DNA of 58,906 nt, from positions 1 through 58,906 of the forward strand of contig CAWEHT010000216.1 in NCBI GenBank assembly GCA_963808455.1. The letters run 5' to 3'. Positions 8,441 to 17,970 of the stretch are shown one piece after another. This stretch comes from CAWEHT01 sp963808455 (GTDB taxonomy: Bacteria > Chloroflexota > Anaerolineae > CG2-30-64-16). Each line of letters begins with the position of its first letter. Positions within the stretch are counted from its first letter, which is position 1. Position numbers and translations under genes: made by a program. Below the pieces are notes generated by a model. That model made no database searches and had not been told where the DNA came from. It saw only the letters and a list, made by a program, of their open reading frames with translations.

Positions 8441-9220
8441 TCAAGCATCTTCACCGCCCACGAAGTCCCAATCCAGACCCGCCTCGTCGCCCTCCTCCCA
8501 CTCCTCGTCGCCGTCTGCGGGGCCGTACTGGGGTGGCATCGTTCCGTGCCGTTCCACGATCCGCCACGATCCCGACGGCCCGTCCGCCGGCCCCGCGCCG
8601 ATCAACTGGACCTCAAACCTGTGCTCATCGCCGAAGTCAAAAATGTACAGGAACCGTTGCTTGAGCCGGAGCGGTAGCTCCCTGACCCTGGTCCGGCTGG
8701 AATGGCGTGACTCCCGGGTGCTGTATTCCGTTTCTTGATCCCAGGCCCGGCTGCTCAGATAGAAGGAATACATGTGGTCGTTGTCAAACTCAGCCGCAGC
8801 CTGTATCGCGCGATGCAGGTCGTTCAGGGTCTGATCGCTCGGCATCTCGACCAGGAACCAGACGTCGTCCGCAAGCAGATACGTAACCTTGAAAAGGTAG
8901 ATGCGGGCATCGGCCAGCGGATCGGGCGCTGGTGGCAGAACGATCAGGGGCTGGCCCCGAGCCTCCGAGAGTGCGGGATCCTGCCGGATTGCATCCAAAG
9001 CCTGCGCCGAACACGCGCTTTCCAAGTTGCGGATGGCGTGTATGTCGGCACCGAAACCGCGGATCGAGGCGCGGGCTGGCCCCAAGAGCGTCTTGATCTC
9101 GGCCAGGGCAGTGTCCATCTCGGTTGGGTGAATTACACCCAGCCGCGCCAGAAACCCCAGGTACACCGGCAGCAGCTCTATCAGCGCACAGACCGGATAG
9201 GGCTCCGAACTGCCGAGCAT
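8441..9220 (-). CDS. pRiA4b ORF-3 family (IS1096 TnpR-like) domain protein
   Basis: A 259-residue protein whose C-terminal half matches the plasmid pRiA4b ORF-3 family: IYLFKVTYLL, TLNDLHRAIQAAAEFDNDHMY, then QRFLYIFDFGDEHRFEVQL and an acidic tail. The family's function is unknown. The N-terminal 80 residues are helical. The same reading frame is open upstream to a TAA at 9284-9286 that is the stop of the SEC-C gene, so the two genes lie in one frame separated by one stop codon. Upstream in-frame residues (LVPDRQALDHNL) look like a continuation of a helical domain. It may therefore be the C-terminal half of one longer SEC-C/pRiA4b protein broken by a nonsense change. Confidence 0.75.
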   Translation of the reverse strand: MLGSSEPYPVCALIELLPVYLGFLARLGVIHPTEMDTALAEIKTLLGPARASIRGFGADIHAIRNLESACSAQALDAIRQDPALSEARGQPLIVLPPAPDPLADARIYLFKVTYLLADDVWFLVEMPSDQTLNDLHRAIQAAAEFDNDHMYSFYLSSRAWDQETEYSTRESRHSSRTRVRELPLRLKQRFLYIFDFGDEHRFEVQLIGAGPADGPSGSWRIVERHGTMPPQYGPADGDEEWEEGDEAGLDWDFVGGEDA

Positions 9221-9283
9221 GTCGAACCTGGTTGTCAGGTTGTGGTCAAGCGCTTGACGATCGGGGACGAGCGGCAGCGCCGG

Positions 9284-10390
9284 TTAAACCCGTGCCCGCT
9301 TTGCCCCATGGCACGCGGGGGCTGGCCGGGCGAGTTGTTCGTGCAAGACCTCCCGCATGATCTCTCTCATCATGTTGCTTCGGGACAGCGGCACGTGCCC
9401 CGCTCGGCGCTGCTCGGCCATGAAATCGAGCAACAGCCCGGCGACGTTTTCCTCCCAAGTATCCGCGTCCACCGTCTCGCCAAAGTCGGCGCGCAGCCAG
9501 ACGCGGGGGCCGGCTGCGCTAAGGTATCGCATTGCCCTGCTCAGCCAGACCCGATCATACGCGACGCCATCAGGCAGAGCCTCGGACAGGGCCGGATCAT
9601 CCTCCAGTGCGTGCGATGTCGTGTCGAGATAGCGGAACAGGTTAAGTTCAAGCAAAGTACCGGAAAACTCCTGAACGCTCCGCCGTGTAACGTCGGAAGA
9701 GCCGCGAACCGTGGACCATGCCAGCTTAATCGCCTCGATCAGTGTCTGCGTCTGGCCGTGATACGCCAGCGCCTGCATGACCCGGAAGAATTCCTCGCTC
9801 CTTCGGTCGGCGATCGTAGCCAGCTCCGCGAGCGGGCCGGCGATGCGGCCCCAGTCCTGGTCTGCCACAGCATCCAGGATCAAAGATTCCAGGATGAAAC
9901 CGCGCTCCTCGCGATAGACCTCGGGCAGCGCACCCTTCAGACGCTCAACCAGTGTTCTGAACTGAACACGAGCGGCCTCATCCTCGTGCGGCTTTGACAC
10001 CTCGCGAATCGACAGCAACATCTCAAACACGTCTTCGCCATCCAAGCGCCCTTCGTCCACACGTTGAAGGAAGATCGCCGTCTTCCCCTCGAGGTCGGCT
10101 GCTTCGTACTGGTCCCACTCGGCCTGCGCCGCAGCTTCCTCCGGCATAGGCTCGATCGCCTTCTGGGGCTCGCCCGTGGGGCGTGGTCCGGCCAGGCGGG
10201 ATCTGGGCCAAGGCGAGACAACCCGCGCCGCCGCGGCTGCCGCCTGATCCTGGCGCAGGTGGCAGTGCTTGTACTTCTTCCCGCTGCCGCACCAGCACGG
10301 CTCATTGCGGCCGGGTTTCTTGTCCGGTGGTGTGGTCATAGGCATCGCATCCATCTTGCATAAGTTCTGAACAGGCAAACTCGACCTCAT
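9284..10390 (-). CDS. SEC-C zinc-motif protein with helical body
   Basis: A protein of up to 368 residues. Near its start (about residues 27-43) is a SEC-C motif, GRNEPCWCGSGKKYKHCH, the Cys-His zinc site first known from the SecA C-terminus. The rest is predicted helical, with no recognised catalytic motif (SREVSKPHEDEA, FFRVMQALAYHGQTQTL). The start is uncertain: ATGs at 10390, 10354 and 10345 all precede the motif, and none has a strong ribosome site. It lies 21 bases after the 589-residue gene and in the same frame as the following pRiA4b-type gene, from which one TAA separates it. Function unknown. Confidence 0.7.
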   Translation of the reverse strand: MRSSLPVQNLCKMDAMPMTTPPDKKPGRNEPCWCGSGKKYKHCHLRQDQAAAAAARVVSPWPRSRLAGPRPTGEPQKAIEPMPEEAAAQAEWDQYEAADLEGKTAIFLQRVDEGRLDGEDVFEMLLSIREVSKPHEDEAARVQFRTLVERLKGALPEVYREERGFILESLILDAVADQDWGRIAGPLAELATIADRRSEEFFRVMQALAYHGQTQTLIEAIKLAWSTVRGSSDVTRRSVQEFSGTLLELNLFRYLDTTSHALEDDPALSEALPDGVAYDRVWLSRAMRYLSAAGPRVWLRADFGETVDADTWEENVAGLLLDFMAEQRRAGHVPLSRSNMMREIMREVLHEQLARPAPACHGAKRARV

Positions 10391-10411
10391 CCGTGTTGGC
10401 GCGGATCTGGA

Positions 10412-12181
10412 TCAAACCCTGTTCGTCCTGGCGATGGCCACCTTCAACTGGTCTTGAAAGTTGCGATGGCGCGGGAACTGCTCGCACACCTCGGCCAAGA
10501 CTCTGTCTGCTTCTTGCTCCTGGCCGCGTCTCCGCAGCGCTTCAACGCACGCGAGCGTCAAAGTCGCCGCCTTGGCGTAGCTGCCCCGGTGCTGATTGCC
10601 GACAATGGCGGCCACCCGCTTTCGGGTGATCTCGACGCACCAGGACTGGAATCTCACAGCCTGGTCGGTATCCAGGGTTACACGGGCCATCAGGACCCGG
10701 TAAGCGCGCTGCAAGCGGCCGCCGAGCGTGTTGCCCGGTATGCCGGTCGAGAAGCTTACGTGCGTCGTGTTTTCCAGGGCTTGCCGCCACACCTCGGCCA
10801 CGTTCGGGGGAAGCGCCTCGGCTGGCCGCGTGGCCAGCAGCGCGAGAAAGCAGGGGACGATCAGCCCTTGCGTGTTTTCACTGCGACTCCACCCCAGGAC
10901 CTCCTCGCGGCCGGCCAGGCTTTGTGCCTGCAGCCATTCCTGGGCCAGCAGATAAGCGTGGCCGAGGATCGACTTGCTGACCCAGGCGGGCCTGGCGAGG
11001 CCGTCCGGCTCATCAATCGCCTCCAGCCCGGTTTGGGATGGACGCGGTTGGGCCAGAGAGTCCACCAGATACTGAGCGGCCTCCCGCATGGCTTGCGTTT
11101 GCTCGGCCGGATCCGGCGCGACTTCCCACAGGTTGACGAGACGGTCGAGTGTTGGCTGCGCGGGAAACGCCTCCCGCCGGCCCCAGCGCACGGTTTCGGC
11201 ATCGCTCAACGTCGCTGCCGACGAACACAGGTAGTCGGCAATCTCCGCACGCACGGGAAGGCTTGCCGGCAGGGTTGCCAGCGCCAGCCTGGCCGCCGCG
11301 AGCACGTCGTAGGGTCTCTGTTCGGCAGCGAGGACCGCCAGCCAGTTGACGAAGGCGAACGGACGGGCGCGGCCTTCCGCACGTGCCAACTCCTCCAGGC
11401 CACGGGCTCCCTGCGTCAGGCGAATGGCCTCGCGCAGCCAGGTGTCGGCGTCGCGTCCGCTGTGCTGCCGGAGAAAGGCAATCCATTCCCGAAAGAAACG
11501 GTCCAATTCGGGCAGCGGCTTTGGCGATATCTGAATCACGTCATCCAACAGAACACGGGGCCCCGATAGCCAGGAACCGGTGTCCAGCAGCTCTTCGAAC
11601 ATGATTTCCGGACGCTGCGCAGCCGCCTCCGTCTCGTAGACCGCGCACAAATAGCGGGCCCGGGCTTCTCCCGCATCAACCGCGCTCAGGTCGTCGACGT
11701 GGATGGCGCGGCCATAATCGTCTTCCTGGTCCAGGGCTTCGGTGAACAGTTTCAGATAGGCCCGGCGTGCCAACGGCAGGTTGCCATAGTCGAAAGCAGC
11801 TTGAGCGCGGTCGAACAATGCGGTCAGAGGCTCCAGAAGTTCTGCATAAGGCCCTGGGCTGTCCTCGTCATCTGGAGAATTCCCATACCAATCATCATCG
11901 TAGTCTTCCTCCCCGGGCTCAGCCTCTGCTTGCGCGTCCTGGTACTCGGCGATCCAGTCGTCAATGTCTGCAAGCAAGTTATCATCCGACCCACCGCCTG
12001 ATGTCATGGCCGCGGCATCCGGCTCGACGTTTAGCCTGGCAAGGAACGCGCCTCGCCCGCTGGGTGGCGTATCGTGGGCCATGGCACGCAGGATCGCGGC
12101 CAGTTCGCCGGCCGAGCTCGTCGTGAGGCGTCGTTCCACGGCGTCCCAAAAGGCCTTCAAAGAAACATGATCTGTTACCAT
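10412..12181 (-). CDS. Large helical-repeat protein of unknown function
   Basis: A 589-residue, probably cytoplasmic protein without signal peptide or membrane segment. It has an N-terminal helical domain (LKAFWDAVERRL, ELAAILRAMAHD), an acidic linker at about 85-110 (EEDYDDDW), and a long set of TPR-like helices (FDYGNLPLARRAYLKLFTEAL, YDVLAAARLALATLP). I do not recognise a named family; similar helical proteins occur next to SWIM zinc-finger genes. The chosen ATG at 12181 overlaps the TGA of the upstream SEC-C gene as TGATG, a strong sign of translational coupling; a GTG three bases earlier is also possible. Confidence 0.7.
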   Translation of the reverse strand: MVTDHVSLKAFWDAVERRLTTSSAGELAAILRAMAHDTPPSGRGAFLARLNVEPDAAAMTSGGGSDDNLLADIDDWIAEYQDAQAEAEPGEEDYDDDWYGNSPDDEDSPGPYAELLEPLTALFDRAQAAFDYGNLPLARRAYLKLFTEALDQEDDYGRAIHVDDLSAVDAGEARARYLCAVYETEAAAQRPEIMFEELLDTGSWLSGPRVLLDDVIQISPKPLPELDRFFREWIAFLRQHSGRDADTWLREAIRLTQGARGLEELARAEGRARPFAFVNWLAVLAAEQRPYDVLAAARLALATLPASLPVRAEIADYLCSSAATLSDAETVRWGRREAFPAQPTLDRLVNLWEVAPDPAEQTQAMREAAQYLVDSLAQPRPSQTGLEAIDEPDGLARPAWVSKSILGHAYLLAQEWLQAQSLAGREEVLGWSRSENTQGLIVPCFLALLATRPAEALPPNVAEVWRQALENTTHVSFSTGIPGNTLGGRLQRAYRVLMARVTLDTDQAVRFQSWCVEITRKRVAAIVGNQHRGSYAKAATLTLACVEALRRRGQEQEADRVLAEVCEQFPRHRNFQDQLKVAIARTNRV

Positions 12182-13720
12182 CACCTGGCCCCCACTTGTT
12201 GCTTATCCGCCGCCAGGTGACAGCGTTTGTACTTTTTGCCGCTGCCGCACCAGCACGGATCGTTGCGACCGACCCCGGGGTGGTCGCCAGGCTTCGCGTT
12301 AGGCAGCGCAGCTCCCTGACGGGGTGATGGCGCGGGACTCTGCAGGCTCAAACTCAGGGATATTACCCTGTCTCAATTCGGCCAGGCTCTCAGCTGCCAC
12401 ATCAGCCAGTATCTGCTGCTCTTCGGCAGACAACTCGGGCCGATCGGCCAGGGCCTGCACTCGTGTCCAGCAGCGCATGGCCATGGGAACATCGTGCCGA
12501 AGCCCGGCCAGTTGGGCCATGTTGATCCAGACTTCGGGCTCATCCGGATCGAGATGCACGGCAAGCTCATATTCGGTGTCGGCCTCACCGTAGCGACCGA
12601 GGAACCGAAGCACATTGCCGAAGCCGATGTGCAAGGATACGTCGTCAGGTCGTCCAGCCAATTCTCGTTGATAGCGCTCGATCGCCTCCTGCGGGTGCAT
12701 TGGCCCCCAGCGGGTCGTAAAATGGATGAACTGCACTTGCTGGTCAGCGCGCAGGGCGCTGTTCGCCTGGCCGCCCGCGTGGGCGAGCAAACTGGCCATC
12801 AACCCGAAATAGCCCATGCCGCCCAACTGGTATTGATCGACCGCTCCGCATTTCGGGCAGACGACACGCTGCGGGATGATGAGGGGGTTATACTTGGCCG
12901 ACTTCTTCTTGTCTTCCGACGTGCCCAGATCGTAGTAGACCCTGGGGAAGATATGTTCGCGCTCCCGACCGCAAACCTGGCATTTCAGCATGAGCCTGAC
13001 GCCCGGCTCCTTACGCGGTTGGACATCCGCGAGATCGGTCGGAGGCCGCAGGCCGAGATCTCGCTCCACGTCCTCAAGACTGATCATCTGCGTATCCACG
13101 CGATCCTCCGCGAATGCGATACGGATCGCTTCGTATGCGGAAGTTGCCTTCAGGTCGGCGAGATCGCTGATGACGCTCGCCGTCAACGATTCCTCTGCGC
13201 TGTTGGCATCTGCTCCCGGACGAGCAAGGAATGTGGTCAACAGGCTGACAACCTCATCGTATGCTTCCGGGTGCGCCTCCACGATGGCCTGCAGGGAATG
13301 GGCCGCGCGGGCGCGGCCCCATTGACCGTGCGATGCGTCCGCTAGATACGCTTGCAGACGGGGAATGGCTGCGATGCCGATTGCTCCATAGAGCGATGGC
13401 AACTCCTCATCGTACCAGTCGCTGCTCCAGTCCATGCACGCGAGAAGCGGTTCGGCCGCTTCCTGAGGCGCGAGCAAAGTCAGGATGCGTAGCGCGTGGA
13501 TTGGCGCCCAGACCGCTGGATCTTTAGCGTCGCGGCGATTCAAACTCTCGTCCAGCACGATGCGGACCAAATCGGCGACGTTCTCTCGGAGCCGATCGGC
13601 CCACTCCTCGTAGGAGGCATCTTCGTCTGGCTCGCCGAGAGCGAGCAAGCCGGCCATCGGTCCAGGGTAGTGCGCCAACACCGGATCGTTTCCAGGTCTG
13701 CTAGATAGAGATTTGCCCAC
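12181..13720 (-). CDS. DUF1186-like/zinc-ribbon/TPR protein with SEC-C tail, frameshifted
   Basis: The N-terminal two-fifths resembles DUF1186/HEAT-like helices (DPAVWAPIHALRILTLLAP). A zinc ribbon follows, with CxxC pairs in LKCQVCGRE and VVCPKCGAV, then TPR units (HIGFGNVLRFLGRYGEADTE). The first frame ends at a TAA at 12299-12301, but the next frame is open across the junction and encodes a Pro-rich linker and a perfect SEC-C motif, GRNDPCWCGSGKKYKRCH, ending with a TGA at 12181-12183. A one-base indel near 12330-12350 would join them. Start: GTG 13720, five bases after AGGAGG (13726-13731), preferred over upstream ATG 13783. Function unknown. Confidence 0.72.
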
Positions 13721-13849
13721 ACACACCTCCTGACGCGATGGTTTACGACTCGCAATAACCACGCTCATGATATCATAACCCAAAAGCCCTCTCCTTGACA
13801 GGGGCTTAGTTTACGATCTGTGGCCCTCCGGCCTCTAGTGCTGCGGTCC

Positions 13850-14145
13850 TCAAATGAAATGGACAAAAGCCCGGCGACGATGGCGATGTTTGCGTAGTGA
13901 TCGCCCCCAAACCCAAGGCCGGTCTCGGCGGTTTAGCTGCTGAGTTGCCGTCTCCGTCGCCTTGTTGATCTCATCACTATCGGCCAAGGTCTCACCGGCC
14001 AGTCCCTCCCGACGAAACAGGCGCCACCAACTCTGGATGAGCTTAAACCAGCTGGCTCCCTTGGGAACGAAGACCTGCTGCACCCGCGGATGCGCCGCTA
14101 GCCAGTCCTGAATCAGCTGGCTGGTGTGACTGGACAAGTTGTCGC
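13850..14145 (-). pseudogene. IS630-family transposase, 3' remnant
   Basis: The C-terminal third of an IS630-type transposase: DNLSSHTSQLIQDWL (second catalytic Asp), RVQQVFVPKGASWFKLIQSWW, then a basic tail. The third catalytic position, normally Glu in W-x-N-x-I-E, reads Gln here. Everything upstream is missing; at 14145/14146 the sequence changes abruptly into the middle of a toxin gene. No terminal repeats were seen. Inactive. Confidence 0.8.
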
Positions 14146-14484
14146 TTGACAGAGGATAGAAAGGTCATCGGCGACGACCTAAAGACCGCGCAGTACGGCT
14201 GGCCGCTCGGCATGCCTTTAATCCGTAAGCTGGAAACTGGTTTGTGGGAAGTACGATGCAGGCTCCAAGACCACATTCCGCGTGTCGTCTTCACTGTCGA
14301 AGGCGATACTATGGTCCTGCTGCACGGCTTCATCAAGAAGTCACAGATGACACCACTGCAAGACCTGCAACTGGCCAGACAGCGACTTCAATCCCTGGGC
14401 GAGGAATGTGCGGGGCATGATGAACAAAGAGCATTTGGGCAGCAGTCTGGACGATTTTCTGCACGAAGAAGGCCGGCTCGCTGA
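14146..14484 (+). pseudogene. HigB/Gp49-like toxin lacking its N-terminus
   Basis: The open frame carries the C-terminal two-thirds of a RelE-type HigB toxin (mRNA interferase): DRKVIGDDLKTAQYGWPLGMP, LETGLWEVRCRL, RVVFTVEGDTMVLLHGFIKKSQ. The first 30 or so residues are replaced by the IS630 remnant, which abuts at 14145, so no proper start remains. The frame runs 68 bases into the antitoxin gene instead of stopping near 14405, hinting at an indel in the last codons. Expected to be inactive. Confidence 0.75.
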
Positions 14485-14701
14485 AGCGGAAGCCGTCGCG
14501 GCGAAGCGCGTGCTGGCCTTTCAGATTGCCAGATTGATGGAAGAACAGCAGTTAACCAAAGCGGAAATGGCGCGCCGTATGGGCACCAGCCGAGCGGCGG
14601 TAGACAGGTTGCTCGCTTCTGACACTGAATCGGCAACGCTTGCGACGCAAGAGAAAGCGGCCGCTGCGCTTGATCGCCGGCTGTACATTGCGCTGGTGTA
14701 G
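14417..14701 (+). CDS. XRE-family HigA-like antitoxin
   Basis: A 94-residue helix-turn-helix protein, expected to bind and neutralise the HigB-like toxin encoded just upstream and to repress their promoter. The HTH is visible as QQLTKAEMARRMGTSRAAVDRLL. A helical N-terminal part (SSLDDFLHEEGRLAEAEAVAAKR) precedes it. GAGGAA at 14401-14406 fits ATG 14417; ATG 14420 is also possible. It appears intact although its toxin partner is truncated, so it may be an orphan antitoxin. Confidence 0.8.
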   Translation: MMNKEHLGSSLDDFLHEEGRLAEAEAVAAKRVLAFQIARLMEEQQLTKAEMARRMGTSRAAVDRLLASDTESATLATQEKAAAALDRRLYIALV

Positions 14702-14813
14702 CCGCTTTCATCCCTCACGGTAACTATACGCCAGACCGTGCCGCCGCGCAGGTAGTTCCCCACAAACCGAGAACCTATTCTCTTTCAGGTCTTTAGGTGC
14801 CTTCGATCCTGAC

Positions 14814-15761
14814 TTAGACGTTCAGGCAATCAGCCCGGACGGGCCAAACGCTTCCTGTGGCAACTCTATGTTGGCCGAGTTCTCGCCCACCGACCAGCCG
14901 CTCGGCGTCGACGCGACCACCGGCGAGGCCGTACACGGCGACTCGCTCCTCCCAGGTGCGACTGCTGTTCTCTGCGATCAATGCGGTGATGGTCTCCATC
15001 CCCGTGATCATGTTGGCGGTCGTCCTGCTCATTAGCCGATGTGTTTCCTGGTCAGTTACCCGGCGTTGATTGAGCGGGTAGGCCCATGCCCGGCCCGCAT
15101 GGATGTCCTCGACAGACGATCCATTGCGCCATGCGGCACTGATGATGGCATTGGCGAGCACCCGGCTGGGTGCATCCTGTACCTGAGCCAGTTTTTCTGT
15201 TCCGCGACCAGTGCCTTGGCGTTCCGCCAGGATCTCAGCGGCGGTGGCGGGCTCAGCCAGGGCATGGAGGTAGGACAGTTCAGTGCTCGGCCGCGCTGAT
15301 TGTATGGGAAACGGTAGCTGTGCTGCCGCGCTAACAAGACGGTAGTAGCGGCCCTCGTTGCCCGTACGCATGATATCGATCCAGCGTGCCAGCGCGTAGG
15401 ACACCTCGATGTTGATGCGCTTCATCTCGCTGTCGCTGATGCGGCTGACCTGGCCATCACCCCAGCGGGGTTTCAGCCTAGCCGTCCCCATCATCGGCTT
15501 GTCGCTGTCCAAGAGTACGGCCAGGTAGGTCCCCCACCGGAGACAAGCCGCGACGGCTGACCGAGCCAGGTTTGTGATTGATATGACTGCGCGGCCGCTG
15601 TCGGGCATCGCTTCCAGATAACCCAGCACCTGATCGAACATCGTTACGGCGGGCGGATAAACCAACCGCCGCGTGGCATTGTCCCTCCGCACTTCCGTCC
15701 AGGTGCCTGCATCCAGCGTCAAGCATTCGTTGACGTGTACGTTCAGCGCGTTGCGAGTCAT
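14814..15761 (-). CDS. Hypothetical protein, no recognised family
   Basis: A complete 315-residue frame from ATG 15761 (an upstream in-frame start at 15800 exists). No signal peptide or long hydrophobic segment is seen. The middle (RISDSEMKRINIEVSYALARW) and C-terminal parts (MSRTTANMITGMETITALIAE) look helical. I do not recognise the protein. It sits between decayed toxin-antitoxin genes and a SWIM remnant, on the same strand as the SEC-C block. Absence of frameshifts in this error-rich region argues that it is a real gene. Confidence 0.55.
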   Translation of the reverse strand: MTRNALNVHVNECLTLDAGTWTEVRRDNATRRLVYPPAVTMFDQVLGYLEAMPDSGRAVISITNLARSAVAACLRWGTYLAVLLDSDKPMMGTARLKPRWGDGQVSRISDSEMKRINIEVSYALARWIDIMRTGNEGRYYRLVSAAAQLPFPIQSARPSTELSYLHALAEPATAAEILAERQGTGRGTEKLAQVQDAPSRVLANAIISAAWRNGSSVEDIHAGRAWAYPLNQRRVTDQETHRLMSRTTANMITGMETITALIAENSSRTWEERVAVYGLAGGRVDAERLVGGRELGQHRVATGSVWPVRADCLNV

Positions 15762-15800
15762 TGCCGCCTTTGCATATGGCCTTCGGTTGCTCGCGAGCAC

Positions 15801-16030
15801 GGCCTTTTGGGCCCGCGGCTACGTGCGGCCGGGGGATGCAGGATCAAGTTCTCCCTGGTCTTTGTCACGCGGCGGCCGCGCAGGTCGGCTGCTTCGCGCC
15901 TCGTGAGTATCGGCTGATGTGCACTGCTGCAGACCACCAGTGATTTCAGACACCGCCTTCGGCGGTCCAACCAGGTCGCACCCTTTCCGCCCTGGCCATG
16001 GCCTCTGACCACTTCTGGTCGCGAACGAAT
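15801..16030. other. Short intergenic stretch
   Basis: About 230 bases with no convincing gene. Overlapping short frames on both strands look like chance. It ends in the large palindrome at 16031-16074. Confidence 0.4.
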
Positions 16031-16074
16031 CGGGCTCTACCATAGGGCACGGCCGTGCCCTGTGGTAGAGCCCG
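16031..16074. repeat. 22-bp-arm palindrome without loop
   Basis: The 44 bases form an almost perfect palindrome centred at 16052/16053 (GCACGG-CCGTGC at the centre). Only T16043/G16062 is not a Watson-Crick pair, and it would be a wobble in RNA. It overlaps the end of the SWIM remnant. It could be a terminator, an extruding cruciform or an old transposon end. Confidence 0.8.
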
Positions 16075-16417
16075 CAAGTTCCACAAGGAAGACGTTATAA
16101 ACTTGGGGAAGTTTGTCGCGTTCATGCTTATCCGAAGCCGCGACTCGCACCGGCCCCCAAAGTGCGGCCTGCAAGCGAGGCAGGTCGCTTACAGACACTA
16201 CCCCCTGCCGTAGTATCTCCGCCAGAATGCCATCGCTTGTCACCTGGACGCGATAAGGCTGGATTTGCGAGCCCTCGCACTGCGATTTGAGCGTTGACCC
16301 GACAAGGCGCGGATTGCGAACGGCTCCATCGCTGAAGTAGCGTGAGCCATGTGCAAAGGATTCGTCTCCAGTCCAGCGCCGGATGTCGGTTTCCGTTAGT
16401 TCGGGCAAGTCAGGCAT
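16037..16417 (-). pseudogene. SWIM zinc-finger family protein, N-terminal remnant
   Basis: The first 60 residues match the start of bacterial SWIM zinc-finger proteins: LTETDIRRWTGDESFAHGSRYFSDGAVRNPRL followed by LKSQCEGSQIQPYRVQVT. In complete relatives this leads into the CxC-x(n)-CxH zinc site; here that site is missing and the frame continues with unrelated residues before stopping in a palindrome. It is a truncated or rearranged gene. SWIM genes are natural neighbours of SEC-C and pRiA4b-type genes, which fits the block at 8.4-19 kb. Confidence 0.65.
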
Positions 16418-16537
16418 GGTTATGGCCCTCTATCTACTTTGTTGACACCAGCGCGGCTAATTGCACTGGCATTCCGCCCTGGGTCAGACGACGCCATCAA
16501 TTTGCGTTGTGATGGCCGGGGCCAACTCGGACAGTCA

Positions 16538-17789
16538 TTAAGTCGCGGCCAGGCGACCCAGTAACTCGGCATACTTCTCGCTCAAGAAACGTTCATGCAT
16601 GCCCGGGCCCATAGCGGCTTCATAGACGGCTCGGGCAAGGTCATATCGCCCGAGCTTTTCCGCCATTTCAGACATGGTAGTAATGCGCTTCCATCCTCGC
16701 GTGCCCATGGCCCTGGCCAGGTCAACGAAACGCTCGAACAGGTGCTGCTCTGTGCATAGCATGCCAATCATGGTCAGAGCTTCTTCGGCCTGGTAAACCA
16801 GCTCGAAATGGCCCAATTCATGCCACTGCTCTTCCAGGATCTCGTCAACGAGGATGACCTCGGATGGGGCGAGTCCCCCAAAGAAAGCGGGCTTCTCTTC
16901 ATAGGTGAAACCGTAGTCTTCCCAGATCAGCCATTCGATCAGATCCTGAAAAAAGTCGGCCAGTGACATGCCCAGAGACGAACGATCGAACTCAATGTAC
17001 CGGATGAATATATCTTCTGTCAGGGCACCGATCACACCGTAGGAATCGTCCACCATGTCCATCTTTTCGACAACAACGGTCAGTAAGGCGCGGTAGAGAG
17101 CCAGCAGCTCTTCCCGAGACGCATTCAGCAGCGTTGCGCCGAAGCTTATTCGATAAGTGTCTCTCCAGACTCCACGACTCGCGCTCGCCGTAGTAGCCCG
17201 AAGTCTTGTAGAGACGTGCTATCTCCTCAGCATATCGTGCAGGTGACACGGGAAACCGGTCCCAGTAGCCACGCCGGGCGTGCATCTCGCGTTCCGCCCT
17301 GGGTGTATGCAGCATCCAGTAGCTTTTCTCGCGATCAGATGGTGTGGCTTCGAGAATCTGCTGCCTGGCTTTGGCTTCATGCTTCTTGATGTAGGCGGGA
17401 TCGATCGCGGCCAATATGTCATGAGCTGTCAGCCCAGATTCTTGCAGTGACTGTCGCAAGTGGCCCAGGTGGTTCAACATGCCTTCGGCCGCATAATGGC
17501 GGAATGAAAGACCGGATAGATCGTGGCGTAGACGCTCGATCAGCCTGTCCCATTCACCAGCGAAGTCCTCGATCAGAACAACCGCCATCCAAAAATCCCA
17601 GTAGCTGATCACCAGGTTTTGGCCTCCCGCCAATCCGGTGAGTTCCGCGCACACGTCATTGCCATACCGCCTGACCTGCCGAGACTGGGTTACCATGGCG
17701 TACTCTTTCCGCCGCACGAATGCCGCGAACCGAGTATCAATCGGAATCGAGACCCACTTCCCTCCAATTTTACCTCCATAGCTATTCAC
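16538..17789 (-). CDS. Unknown protein, two frames joined by one frameshift
   Basis: Two open frames read as one protein of about 415 residues. The N-terminal part (VSIPIDTRFAAFVRRKEYA, NLVISYWDFWMAVVLIEDF, ESGLTAHDILAAID) runs from 17789 to about 17155. The C-terminal part continues in another frame through ISFGATLLNASREELLALYR and on to FERFVDLARAMGTRGWKRIT and DLARAVYEAAMGPG, a TPR-like end. The second frame is open well upstream of its first ATG (17062), which argues for a single gene. The start is uncertain (GTG at 17789). I do not recognise the family. It is convergent with nothing and lies divergent to the HEAT/pRiA4b gene. Confidence 0.55.
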
Positions 17790-17970
17790 TCCTCAATCGC
17801 TGACATGTGACAATGCTCCGGGCCTGGCAACGGCGTGCTAACAGAAGACGGAACCGAGTCCATATTGAGGATCTGCTCAACTGCTGAGAGCCTGCTGGAG
17901 TATAATGGATTGAGTAATCAACCTGCTTCTCACAGAACTCGAAGGCTTGGACACACTTTCGGAGGCTGCC

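Noticed and set aside
10454..11569. 371-codon plus-strand frame opposite the 589-residue protein
   Set aside because: Composition looks like an antisense shadow; the minus-strand frame is longer and coupled to its neighbour.
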